A stretch of 64,000 nt of DNA from Luidia sarsii. Taxonomy: Eukaryota; Echinodermata; Asteroidea; Paxillosida; Luidiidae. The notes beneath the pieces are model-generated. The model worked only from the letters and a program-made list of their open reading frames with translations. It did no database searches and had not been told where the DNA came from. A program made the translations under genes and the position numbers. Below are positions 37,482 to 48,900 of the stretch, one piece after another. Each line of letters begins with the position of its first letter. Position 1 is the stretch's first letter. Location: the NCBI GenBank assembly GCA_949987565.1, contig OX465120.1, forward strand, positions 5,691,087 through 5,755,086, in the 5' to 3' direction.

Positions 37482-40400
37482 CTGCAATGACATTACAAAG
37501 ACAAAACCTCATTTGAAAATGGGCAAGTGAAAACTAGTCTTGAAAAAATACGGAAGAGCCTTCAAAAAAGGCACTATCTTAGTTAGGAAAATTTCAATGA
37601 AATGAGATGCAAACCAAGATTTTCCTCTACGCTGTGTACCCAAATTACTAGCATGCCCTCGTCTGTCTCCCTTTCGTTTGACTGTTTGAAAAAAGGATCT
37701 TCAAAGCTGCATTCCTGTTGGTGTAATCCCAAACTGCTGTAGCCGGTTGTAAAACAACACTCTCATTAGCGTCGGGATACGTAAGTGCTAAAATGTTTCT
37801 GATTGCAAACACAGTTAACTATTATTTTTGGGGAAAGCCTTTAAAAGCTATGTTGTCGGTCCGTAAGACTCTTAACAGACACAACTTTTTCCCTCTTTTT
37901 CTTCTCACAGACAAACGGATAATTCCCGAGGGAGTCTTCAGTATCCATGGCAAAGTTGCTGTGGTAAAACTGTTTGCTTCCATTATTATGTAGTGCCAGC
38001 AATGGTTCAATTGTTTGGAAGGCCACATGGGGGCTAGGTTTGGTTCATGGATTGTGGGTTCCATCCAATCGACAAAGATGATCGTTTCTAATAGTTATTA
38101 TGAAATTATTATGAAATGTTCAGTGTACCTGCATTGTCATGGTCACTGTAGCCGACAGCTGCCTCATCTCCTGTAACTGTAACGGATAATGAATAAAGAA
38201 TAATGAATGAGAAAATGAACTGAATCTTGTACATGCCAGAATCTCTAGCCTCAAATTCATAAAATCGGACTAGACGAAAAAAAGTAGCTAAGATTTGGAA
38301 TAGCAAAAACAACATTAACATTCTACGCGACGTACACTGGGTATGATTAGTTGAATACAATTTTATTGCCGAGACTTAATAATAATTATACACTAGTACT
38401 CGCTATCTTCACCCCAAATTATGTAAACTAACACATTCATTGAGGTAGAATAAGCAGTTCATCTGAAATAGTATCCTCATATATACCTTGCATGTAAACT
38501 GATGCATTCATTGAGTTTGAACTAGCCGTACAGGAGATGATATCACCCTGTGAGCTTGGTCCACGGGATCGATCGATCACCAGGACAGACTGCACCACGC
38601 AAGCGGAGAAACTGGTCGGGGTGATGTCGACGTCTGGCCCGCTGGACGGGCCCAGATCTTCCCACTGTGCCTGGTCTGCGTGATACACTTTCCAGTAAAT
38701 GGTGGGTCCGGTAGAGGCGCTGGCCTTGCAGACATAGCGGAGGTTTCCGCTGTACGAAGAGTTTGCGTCAAAGTGTAGACTGCGCACCTTCAAACGCCAA
38801 TCTGATGAAATAAAGGTAATTTATTTTTATTGGCGTTCTGGGTTTTTCGATTTGTCTTAATTGCATGTATTGTGCTCAGAAAGGTAATTAATATTGGAAT
38901 AATTACCTAAGCTTCCACAAGAGTGAAGGTTATCTATCTGTTCCACAGTCAAGAGGTGATCAAAGGCCATCAGGTTACTGTATGCTGCAGAACCACCGTG
39001 GGTATCCGAAGAAGGCTTGATATCGGTACACGGGGTTCTCGTTCCCAGGATTAACTTTGTGCAAAGATCAGTTGTGGATATAGTGTGGGTAAGTGGTGCA
39101 TCATCACTGAGCAATACACCGTTTAGGTACACGCTCAGTTCGGCGTTCACCTGCGCCAGGTCGACGGTAGCAGTCAGATGGAACCAGCTATCCACTGGTA
39201 TTCTGCTGCCTAAGAACTGCGAGAAAAATGTCCATGACTTACGAAGGCTGCGAGCGCCAAACATGAAATAGTTGCTGGATGTTGAATACAAGAAGCAAAT
39301 ACCACGTGCGCGATACGTATATGCCCCCGTGCATAGGAAGTAACTCTGGCCATTATACGGAACGCTAGAGTTAATCTTCATCCAAAGAGACCAGCTCACT
39401 GTTTCTGAGGCGCACACGTCTGGATCGGATACGCACGTGCCGGCGAAATCTCCCAGATCGAGATAGGCGCCCTCTCCGACGTAAACGGCACATTTCTGCT
39501 CGACTACCTCGGGGGCGGGAACCATACGGAAAGTGCCCGCACCAAGCTCACTCAGAGTGACGTCAGCGACAGGGCTAAGGGTGTCGCAGGATTTGAAGTC
39601 GTAGTCGGACTCATCGTCTGCATCCAGGGCGTTGTAGTAAATCATGCTGTAGTTCTCTATGAAAGCAACAAAATACGACGTTCTAATCAGTGTGAAGACG
39701 TGGATTTTGTGTCCCCAACGGAAGCTGCGCGAAATATTATGCTCTTGATGCAGTGGACTTATTTATAAGCACATTCGTATCAGTATATCACACAAAAGTT
39801 TGTATGGCATACAAGCTTATACAGGTTTAGAGACCTAGCATGTGGTCATATATCAATCAAATTTTAATAACTTGGAATTTCCGAAAATGGCGCAGAAATC
39901 TTTGACTATACCCTGACTCAACCACAGACTTCTGAGTTTGTGTATCAGCCCTATTACCATCTGCGATATCCAGCCACTTAGATTCCAAATATTCAGCTTG
40001 CCTTTTCCGGCATGAGAGCGGATTCACGTCCCGCTGCAGTCAATATTTTCTTTGTCATAGGATCAATTCATATTCAAATAGACTTTCATACGAAGCAATT
40101 GATAATACGTGAGAAATGTTTTTTTAAGACACCTTGTATCTCAAAATATAATTTCTAATAAATGAAAAAAATCATGCAAAACTGCTACTGAAAGTACTAA
40201 ATTACGATGTTCAGAAATGAGAAGGGGCCTGACGTTTCGATCCTAGCATTTCCTTTCACGAAGGTAGAATGACAAAGACAAAAACAAAACTGGAATGAAA
40301 GAGCAACAGGGACCATGGATGACAGACAAAAGACGTTTAACGTTGAACCGTGTGAAAACTCATAAATTATTGTATGTCCCCGAACCAAATCTAAGGGAAT

Positions 40401-42366
40401 TATAATCATCATGACACAGCCGACTTACTGATAAGAACATTCGCATTTGTATAACACACAAAAGTAGGTATGGAAACTGTCACACCTTGCATGTAGTCAT
40501 AATTATAATCTCTCAATCAAAATTTAATAACATGGAATTAAACAAAAAATGGCGCGGAAATATTTGACTAGACCGGGACTTAACCCGAGACTTATGGTTC
40601 TGCGTCAAAGCACTTTAACCATCTGTGTTACCCAGCCTCATAGTTCCCAAATAGTCAACCAGTCTTTTCCGGCATGGGGGCGGGCTCAAGTCACGCTCCA
40701 GTCAAAGTTTTCCTTGCCATAATTATGTTCAACTTGATATAAAATATTATATTATTTACACAGACTTTCCTACGAAGCATTTGATCATGCGTAAGGAATA
40801 CAATTACAATACAATACAGAATGTCAGTGACAAAAACAAACAGGAAGGGAGTAGCAACAGGGACCATGGATAACGGATAAATGACAAATGAGATGACTAC
40901 TAGGGTACGATCAAAGGGACGGACCGGATTTTTGTTTAGGATTGGGTCGTATGGGTAAGTGGAAGAATAAAAGAGAGATGGGGGAGTGAATATAAAAGGA
41001 CTATAGGAAAACATGCAAGGTGTTAATTATTCCCCCATGGAGGTTGAGGCTACTTCGGTTGAGTTGTCCGAGGACGCTTCGTCCGCATTTTCTCGTTTTA
41101 TTGGTGGACATATGGCCGTAGACTCGCGTTTAGAGAGTGTTTTTGTTTTACTTTCGCCAATATTATCAATTATCACAAACTCCACATGAGATCAATTATT
41201 CAACGTTATAGGGTGGTCTATGAAATAGCGGAAATAATTCTTGTTAGTTGTGCTCGAAAATAATTCAATTGAAATAGTCTGTTTCCTGGACATAGTTTAT
41301 GCAATGATGCATATCGAGGTAGACTGTACATGTTTGAAAGAAGTTAAAATGTTAAAATGAGGGAATGGCTGCTGGGACGAAAAAGGCGCGCAGGTTACGG
41401 GGGCGCTTGAAAGCCAACACTGGCATGCCTGATATAGAAAGAGCCTACAGCAATCGGTAAAGTCCTTTACCAAAGCCTGTTCCGTTCCTAGAAGATCGAC
41501 ACTGTTAGACAAACCTCCCGCCCTATGAACAAGCCTAAGGTTCCCCTAGTCACGTCGTGTCATCCGTGTCTGCCTCCCCTCCAGGAACATATTAAGGAGG
41601 CAATCTCATTCTTCACTCCTCAGATCGTCAAATAGAGAGTATACAGCCATAGGTCAACCATCACATCTGGAGTGTCACTTAAATCTCTCTTATTATTCTG
41701 TATCAATTAAGGAGTGTACTGTACTAGACATACAATCACTTGGCCATCGTATCGATATAATATGTTCGTTTGAGCCGGAAGAACATGTGGAAAAGGCGTT
41801 TCCGAATTATTCAACCACTTGGATTCTACATAATAGCATTATTTTAATTTCTTTTCTTTGCCACTTTGTTTGTGCAATTGTGATTATAATAAAAGTAGTT
41901 GTTTTTGGACACTTGAGCGACAACTTTGTGGTATCAGCTGTGTAGAGGACAGTTATTTTCATTATTAAAATAATAATAGTTAATCGTAATCATTACTTTA
42001 TATGAGTAGGGAAATTTTTCTAAAAGCAATGACTGCCTTACCGTATGATGTGTCAAATTTCTGCAACCAGATGTGCTTAGGCATACTCAAATTGGATGAT
42101 CCGTTGATGAATCTTCCCACGTAGTTCATTAAGAACAGCATCTCCTCCACGGAATCGACCGCTGCCAGACCGCCTGTATAGCGCCTGGCGTGCTTGCTAC
42201 GGCAGTACTCCTCAGCCTGGCCGTACGGGAGTGGTGAGGGGAAATATTGGTAGCAGTGGTGCTGGTGTTCCCTCCACTGGAATGGGCACGGGGAACAAGC
42301 AGCTTGGCTGTGGCCAAACAAGGATAACATACAAATCGCTGTGACAACGGTAAGGAATTGCCCCAT
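37369..42366 (-). CDS. Secreted CTLD/LamG/Ig protein, copy 1 (five coding exons)
   Basis: Predicted exons, in order of translation: 42366-42042, 39656-38907, 38801-38487, 38176-38129 and 37481-37369. These give 1551 nt (516 aa plus stop). Every junction is GT-AG and phase 1, so internal exons are symmetrical. Product: signal peptide (residues 1 to about 22), N-terminal half of a C-type lectin fold, a laminin-G/concanavalin-like domain (about 150-350), an Ig-like domain (about 365-460), then the last strands of a CTLD ending YPFICKK. No transmembrane segment is visible, so secretion is inferred. A cell-surface or fluid recognition role is plausible for these domains but not shown. The Ca2+/sugar motifs EPN and WND of classical lectins are absent. 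An AATAAA on the minus strand at 36636-36631 could be the poly(A) signal. Confidence 0.72.
37841..37992 (-). pseudogene. Dead duplicate of the terminal exon, copy 1
   Basis: It encodes NGSKQFYHSNFAMDTEDSLG and YPFVCEKKK, closely similar to exon 5, about 505 bp upstream of it in the gene. The acceptor position reads ATTGCTGG where the live exon has ATTGCAGG, so the obligatory AG is lost. The same change is in copies 2 and 3 (46374-46543 and 55279-55430), so it predates the triplication. Copy 2 also has a frameshift here. Confidence 0.65.
38129..38176 (-). CDS. Copy 1 exon 4: 48-nt microexon
   Basis: Acceptor CCGTTACAG, donor G|GTACAC, 16 codons in phase 1-1, encoding VTGDEAAVGYSDHDNA. This resembles the CTLD segment DGSPVGYTNW that follows the WIGL strand, without its tryptophan. 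The weak donor and small size suggest regulated inclusion. Confidence 0.6.
38487..38801 (-). CDS. Copy 1 exon 3: Ig-like domain
   Basis: 315 nt, phase 1-1. Key residues are YVCKAS (B-strand Cys), IYWKVY (core Trp) and IISCTAS (F-strand Cys), the usual Cys-Trp-Cys layout of an Ig-like fold. It has sequons at NSS and NAS. Donor G|GTATAT. Confidence 0.78.
38907..39656 (-). CDS. Copy 1 exon 2: laminin-G-like domain
   Basis: 750 nt, phase 1-1, after a pyrimidine-rich acceptor (TTGCTTTCATAG). It encodes about 40 acidic and hydrophobic linker residues, then a LamG/ConA-like fold. Diagnostic pieces are AYLDLGDF, SWSLWMKI, WFHLTATVD and LSVYLNGVLL, matching the family pattern W.h.A.t.d...lYlnG. Several cysteines suggest extracellular disulfides. 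The end SNLMAFDHLLTVEQI is typical of LamG C-termini. Confidence 0.8.
39756..41014. repeat. Intron 1 diverged tandem duplication, copy 1
   Basis: Two related units start at GACTTATTTATAAGCACATTCG-like sequence: A at 39756-40421 and B at 40422 to about 41014. Both contain AATGGCGC..AAAT followed by a minus-strand tRNA-like stretch and end near CAACAGGGACCATGGAT. Equivalents are 48303-49561 (copy 2) and 57195-59911 (copy 3, interrupted by the LINE). Confidence 0.75.
40565..40640 (-). mobile_element. tRNA-derived SINE-like head in intron 1, copy 1 unit B
   Basis: Minus-strand tRNA-like segment, here with A box TAACACAGATGG and D-stem GTGC partner. The B-box region is GGGTTAAGTCCC. The copy 3 equivalent is best preserved. 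A more decayed relative lies at 39905-39980. Confidence 0.5.
42042..42366 (-). CDS. Copy 1 exon 1: signal peptide and CTLD N-half
   Basis: Begins MGQFLTVVTAICMLSLFG, a typical signal peptide with likely cleavage after SQA (22). CPFQW and HCYQYF are the N-terminal cysteine pair of a long-form CTLD. YCRS carries the helix-1 cysteine that normally pairs with the cysteine of the final FIC motif. GGLAAVDSVEE and HIWLQ match the conserved LA.V.S..E and W(I)GL positions. Two N-glycosylation sequons lie at 88-94. The donor is G|GTAAGG after 108 codons plus 1 nt. Confidence 0.8.
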
Positions 42367-44643
42367 TGTGCTCTGGTAGGCCTATTTTTTCAAGAGCAAT
42401 CAAGAGCAATCGTGTACTTGACGTGTCCTGGCATGAAGCCCCGCTGCAAATATTTGGACTTGCCAATAACGCGTCTTCGTGGGAGAAAAGGGCGCATGCG
42501 CATTCAATCCACTCCTCAAGGCTAGGGTATTATCAATTGCACGTATCGTAGAAAAAAGGCCAATGTCGAAGGTCTAAAGGAGTTGCGTGTCTGTAATTGC
42601 GAGCTGTTTGAAGACAGCAATTAGGGCGCCTGCCCGGGGCAGTTTGTTTAACTTAGACATAAGCAACCAACCGCACTACCTGAATAAAGAACACCTCAGC
42701 AAGCAGGGTTGAAATAATTATTTTTTAAAATGCTTTATTTTTGTAATATTGAATAATTGTGTTCGGATATGACAACTTTTTCCATCTGATTTGCTCCAAG
42801 TCTTTGCGCGTACCCTTTGTCCATTCCCTCAGAGAAACACATACATACACATACACACACATACATACATATGTATCATACCACGATCATTGCTTTCCAG
42901 TTCCTCAGAAGCCAGCTGTTAGTCAGCTGAGGAGATTTGCAGCCAGGTAAACAGCGCATCCATTTAAAATGCTGAAGACCCACTTCAAAATGTATCAATG
43001 TGGCACTCAAAGAGAGGAAACATAAGACGGTGTCATTTTCTTTCTCTCTTATTTTCGTACGCTTGTCCTTCTGTTCCCATATTTTTTTTTTTTTAGAAAC
43101 GATCGCTTCCCACACATTTGTTTACTTACCATACTCGAGAAGCCAAGTACATGTACTTGAAATTGACTTTCTAGCACAAGGCGGCGCGAGACAATTAGTT
43201 TGGTCGGGAGACACGGAAGGCAACTGGAATTGCAAAGATCATAGGTGGCCCAATTGCCAAAGTTACTGAGCAATCGGTATGTCCCTCCGTACACCATTTT
43301 AATTACCCACTCTGTTATCAAACCGAGGTTCTGTAATTGTCAACCACCGAAGCTTGGCACATGTACCTTTTAAAGTTCTTTGCTAGCACGACGCAATTAA
43401 AAGCGAGTCATCTGCTTGAATGGTAGCGCTGTACGCTCTACTGCACGGCTCCCTGGCTTGCTAACGCGCAACTGGCTTGTAGCTGCGATAATGGTAGGCA
43501 ATCGATGCAATGGGGCCGTTCTGGTGCCTTTCAAAGACAAGCGAGAAGAGCCATTGTCAGCACTAAGAGTCGGCCTTGCCTTATGGGGAAAAGGGTGTTA
43601 AAATATGCCGAAAGAATTATTAAGCAACTCGAGGGTGGCATGTGACTGGAAAAATTTAAACCTGTGTGCACGTGTACTGGGCTATTTCGCTGCATGAAAA
43701 TACTGGGGTGGGGCTGGGAGGACCCACTCATATCAGAAGCACAATGTTCGAAAACATAAAAACACGCGTGCTGAAAGATCTACTTGTGCTGAATCTTCAA
43801 TTGCATGATGTAATTTTAATCTAATTTACTGGACCTGGCCCCCAAAAGAGGCCCTCTTTAATGTTTCCCTGTGTCTTTTTTCTTGTCAAAACAAAATAAC
43901 TGTCCAGGGGTTTAAGTTAGCATCGAAGTTATTTTTAGGGTTGTATGCAGTGGAATGACCTTCATACGGTTAACATGGATATGGTAAACGCCGAATAAAA
44001 ATTATCGATAAACATATGCATTCCTAATGCAATCCTCTCCTTAAAAACCACACCAAAACACATAATTGCTCATTTCCTGTGCATGAGATCAACATAATAT
44101 GCCAGTGTTCTCTGATGACCAAACAGTCAAATATTTTCACCTGACCTGGTAAAGGATAAGGACCAATTTTGTTCCATTTTCTAGTCTTGGTGTGTGTGTG
44201 TGTTTGTGGGGGGAGGGTTAATACGCGATGCAATGCGTATCAATTTCATTGAATCAAATTACTGGACGAAAATTGAAATGAAAATGCCGGTGGTGGCATT
44301 GGGTGGGGACGTACCTTGAATTGGCCTACCAAGAGCTCTTTCTGATCAGCGCCCTGGCTATTGTATTGGCTAATAGTCTACGAGCAGGGAGCGTTCGGCA
44401 CGTCATTAGATGTCCAGACGTCTCGGCCAATTGCAGTCGCCGCCCCACCACTCCCCGCCCTCTGTAGTCATCTCTTCACTCAAATTAAGAAAACATATTT
44501 AATTATTAAGGATGATTGGGGTAAAATTGGAAATAATGAAAAGTAAATATTAAATTGTATTTAAAAACGAATGTAGCTTTTCCGAATTCATTTTCATGAG
44601 TAGCCTGCGGTTACAGCGCCCCCTAAGGAAGGCCGCCCGTGCA
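42367..44643. promoter_or_regulatory. 5' flank of copy 1, candidate promoter region
   Basis: No other gene recognised. It includes a CA-rich microsatellite (42837-42872), a perfect minus-strand donor GTAAGT at 43129-43124 conserved in all three units (possible 5'-UTR exon), a GT tract at about 44191, and a GC-rich stretch (44370-44461) with CCAAT-type GGCCAAT and GC-box-like CCGCCCC motifs. Compared with units 2 and 3 the GC-rich stretch is cut by a deletion of about 340 bp. Confidence 0.35.
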
Positions 44644-45921
44644 AAAATAAGACTTCTGGCTTCGCATTGGGAATAAAAGAATATTACTGGATTTGCGGTG
44701 ACACCATGTTTAAGGTCTCTTAAAGAAGAGGTAAGGTTCTGAAAAGAACCTGAGTGAGAACTCAACGTTACGGCCAGTATACTCTGGCCGTCTCCTGATG
44801 ATTAGATTTGATAGTGATTAAATTGATATAATCCCATGTTGGAGCGATGTAATTTCTTGGGAAAGTGTTTGGACTCTAAGATTCTATTCTGCTGGTCTTT
44901 TCGCCTATATCTATTTTAGTCTATTACATTTCGATTGGCATTGTTGACAATTATTTTCTGTGCCATGGCATTAAGATACTATTGAAAATGAAGTTACGAT
45001 ACTTAATAGCGTACATTTTTATTCAGATTAAATATACATTTAAAGGACATATGAATAGAAATAATATACTTCTAATGTTTTTGAAAATTGAAATGCATTC
45101 TGCGGAATATCCAACTCCGACAATGAAAGGTATGCATGTTGATATTGATCTGTTTTTATTGTTAATATTTTTAATTATTTTTATTGCTTATGTTTTGAAT
45201 TGTTTCCAAACTTAAATCATTGTGTAAAGGTTCATGAAATCAGTACATGCGATATTAATTACTGGGCATGATTCATAAAAAAAATACAAGCCACTTTCAG
45301 ACAGTTTTAGATTGTACACAAATATATGCAATTATGATGACCTCCACATACTAATTAACGTGTAACACAAGATAGGTATGTCCGATATGCCAGAAAGTCA
45401 TGAAGCAAGAATCCAAAATGTTAAGTGGTCTTGATAAAAAAGAGGGGGCCTCCGATGCCCCCAAGGGCAGTTAGGGTTGAGCATGCATGGGGAGTAACCT
45501 AACTAAAGAATAAGATGCTCCTATGGACAACAACATATGTCTAAATAATGACAACATACTCAAAAGAAAATATGATTACAGAAAATTAAAATAATAAATC
45601 AAACCATATTTTAACAATTAAATAAGAACTTGGCCGACGTGAAATGGCGGTATCCAAATAGGTGTCCCATTGGAACCTGACGTAAGGTTAACTTACTCGA
45701 CGAACAATTCTTTGTTCGTATTGCATCTTTCTAAACATCTCTTATACGATACACACAATAACAATTTGAAAAGGTTTTTCATTTCTATAGGATTGTCCAT
45801 TACGTGAACGATTCTATCGAACATCTCGGAGAAACTTGTAAAGGATAAACAAATCTCCTAGACAGTGAGGGTTTGATTTAAACATTTTCTTAAACAGACC
45901 ATTTGCAAGGGTGTCTGATAT

Positions 45922-48900
45922 TCAACCTAGCTTTTCCTTCTCACAGATGAACGGATAATTCCCGAGGGAGTCTTCAGTATCCATGGCAAAGTTGCTGTGG
46001 TAGAACTGTTTGCTTCCATTATAGGAAAAGTAACCTGCAATAACATTACAAAGACAATACCTCATTTGAAAATGGGCAAGTGAACAATAGTCTTGACAAA
46101 ATACGGAAGAGCCTTCAGAAAGGTACTATCGTAGTTAGGAAAATTTCAATGAAATGAGATGCAAACCAAGACTTTGTTCTACGCTGTGTACCCAAATTAC
46201 TAGCATGCCCTCGTCTGTCTCCCTTTCGTTTGACTGTTTGAAAAAAGGGATCTTCAAAGCTGCATTCCTGTTGGTGTAATCCCAAACTACTGTAGCCGGT
46301 TGTAAAACAACACTCTCATTAGCGTCGGGACACGTAAGTGCTAAATGTTTCTGATTGCAAACACAGTTAACTATTATTTTTTGAGAAAGCCACTAAAAGC
46401 TATGTTGTCAGTCCGTAAGACTCTTAACAGATACAACCTTTTCAGTCTTTTTCTTCTCACAGACAAACGGAAAATTCCCGAGGGGGAGTCTCCAGTATCC
46501 ATTGCAAAGTTGCTGTGGTAAAACTGTTTGCTTCCATTATTATGCAGTGCCAGCAATGGTTCAATGGTTTGAAAGGCCACATTGAGGGCTATGTTTGGTT
46601 CATGGATTGAGGGTTCCATCCAAACGACAAAGATTATCGTTTCTCATAATTATTATGAAATAATGAGTTTACCTGCATTGTCATGGTCACTTTAGCCGAC
46701 AGCTGCCTCATCTCCTGTAACTGTAACGGATAATGAATAAAAAATAATGAATGAGAAAATGAATTGAATCTTGTACATGCCAGAATCTCTAGCCTCAAAT
46801 TCATAAAATCGGACTAGACGAAAAAAGTAGCTAAGATTTGGAATTATCAAAAACAACATTAACCTTCTACGCGACGTACACTGGGTATGATTAGTTGAAT
46901 ACAATTTTATTGCCGAGACTTAATTATAATTATACACTAGTACTCGCTATCTTTATCCCAAATTATGTAAACTAACACATTCATTGAGGTAGAACTAGCC
47001 GTTCATCTGAAATGGTATCCTCATATATATGTACCTTGCATGTAAACTGATGCATTCATTGAGTTTGAACTAGCCGTACAGGAGATGATATCACCCTCTG
47101 AGCTTGGCCCACGGGATCGATCGATCACAAGGACAGACTGCACCAAGCAAGCGGAGAAACTGGTCGGGATGATGTCGACGCCTGGCCCGCTGGACGGGCC
47201 TAGATCTTCCCACTGTGCCTGGTCTGCGTGATACACTTGCCAGTAAATGGTGGGTCCGGTAGAGGCGCTGGCCTTGCAGACATAGCGGAGGTTTCCGCTG
47301 TACGAAGAGTTTGCGTCAAAGTGTAGACTGCGCACCTTCAAACGCCAATCTGATGAAATAAAGGTAATTTATTTTTATTGGCGTTCTTGGTTTTTCGATT
47401 TGTCTTAATTGCATGTATTGTGTTCAGAAAGGTAATTAATATTGTCATAATTACCTAGGCTTCCACAAGAGTAAAGGTTATCTATCTGTTCCACAGTCAA
47501 GAGGTGATCAAAGGCCATCAGGTTACTGTATGCTGCAGAGCCTCCAAAGGTATCCGAAGAAGGCTGATATCGGTACACGGGGTTCTCGTTCCCAGGATTA
47601 ACTTTGTGCAAAGATCAGTTGTGGATACAGCTTCGGTACGTGGTGCATCATCACTGAGCAATACACCGTTTAGGTACACGCTCAGTTCGGGGTTCACCTG
47701 CGTCAGGTCGACGGTAGCAGTCAGATGGAACCAGCTATCCACTGGTATCCTGCTGCCTAAGAACCGCGAGAACAATGTCCATGACTTACGAAGGCTGCGA
47801 GCGCCAAACATGAAATAGTCGTTGGATGTTGAATACAAGAAGCAAATGCCACGTGCGCGATACGTATATCCCCCCGTGCATAGGAAGTAACTCTGGCCAT
47901 TATACGGAACGCTAGAGTTAATCTTCATCCAAAGAGACCAGCTCACTGTTTCTGAGGCGCACACGTCTGGATCGGATACGCACGTGCCAGCGAAATCTCC
48001 CAGATCGAGATAGGCGCCCTCTCCGACGTAAACGGCACATTTCTGCTCGACTACCTCGGGGGCGGGAACCATACGGAAAGTGCCCGCACCAAGCTCACTC
48101 AGAGTGACGTCAGCGACAGGGCTAAGGGTGTCGCAGGATTTGAAGTCGTAGTCGGACTCATCGTCTGCATCCAGGGCGTTGTAGTAAATCATGCTGTAGT
48201 TCTCTATGAAAGCAACAAAATACGACGTTCTAATCAGTGTGAAGACGTGGATTTTGTGTCCCCAACGGAAGCTGCGCGAAATATTATGCTCTTGATGCAG
48301 TGGACTTATTTATAAGCACATTCGTATAAGTATATCACACAAAAGTTTGTATAGCATACAAGCTTATACAGGTTTAGAGACCTAGCATGTGGTCATATAT
48401 CAATCACAATGTAATAACTTGGAATTTCCGAAAATGGCGCAGAAATCTTTGACTATACCCTGACTCAACCACAGACGTCTGAGTTTGTGTATCAGCCCTA
48501 TTACCATCTGTGATATCCAGCCACTTAGAATCCAAATAGTCAGCTTGCCTTTTCCGGCATGAGAGCGGATTCACGTCCCGCTGCAGTCAATATTTTCTTT
48601 GTCATAGGATCAATTCATATTTAAATAGACTTTCATACGAAGCAATTGATAAAACGTGAGAAATGTTTTTTTAAGACACCTTGTATCCCAAAATATAATT
48701 TCTAATAAATGAAAAAAATCATGCAAAACTGCTACTGAAAGTACCAAATGACGATGTTCAGAAATGAGAAGGGGCCTGACGTTTCGATCCTAGCATTTCC
48801 TTTCTCGAAGGCAGAATGACAAAGACAAAAACAAAACTGGAATGAAAGAGCAACAGGGACCATGGCTGACAGACAAAAGACGTTTAACGTTGAACCGTGT

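Larger units (their letters stand above)
36118..44643. repeat. Tandem segmental duplication, unit 1
   Basis: First of three long direct repeats. Homology starts abruptly at AAAATAAG (36118) and recurs at 44644, 53513 and 63857. The unit is 8526 bp, includes one complete minus-strand lectin-like gene, and lacks about 340 bp near 44461 that units 2 and 3 have (52991-53330 in unit 2). Confidence 0.92.

Noticed and set aside
38109..38360. 83-codon ORF with a hydrophobic start as a transmembrane exon
   Set aside because: The hydrophobic part lies in the intron upstream of the 48-nt exon's good acceptor. Only the end of the ORF is exon 4.
40691..41014. 107-codon minus-strand ORF in intron 1
   Set aside because: It lies within the duplicated intronic repeat, and its counterpart in copy 3 diverges in frame and length. 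No domain.
42837..42872. CA/TA-rich microsatellite
   Set aside because: Ordinary simple repeat, polymorphic between units. Not reported as a finding.
43000..43321. Overlapping 89- and 90-codon ORFs upstream of the lectin gene
   Set aside because: Lengths and frames shift between units because of the poly-T tract. Both strands are equally open and no domain is recognisable.
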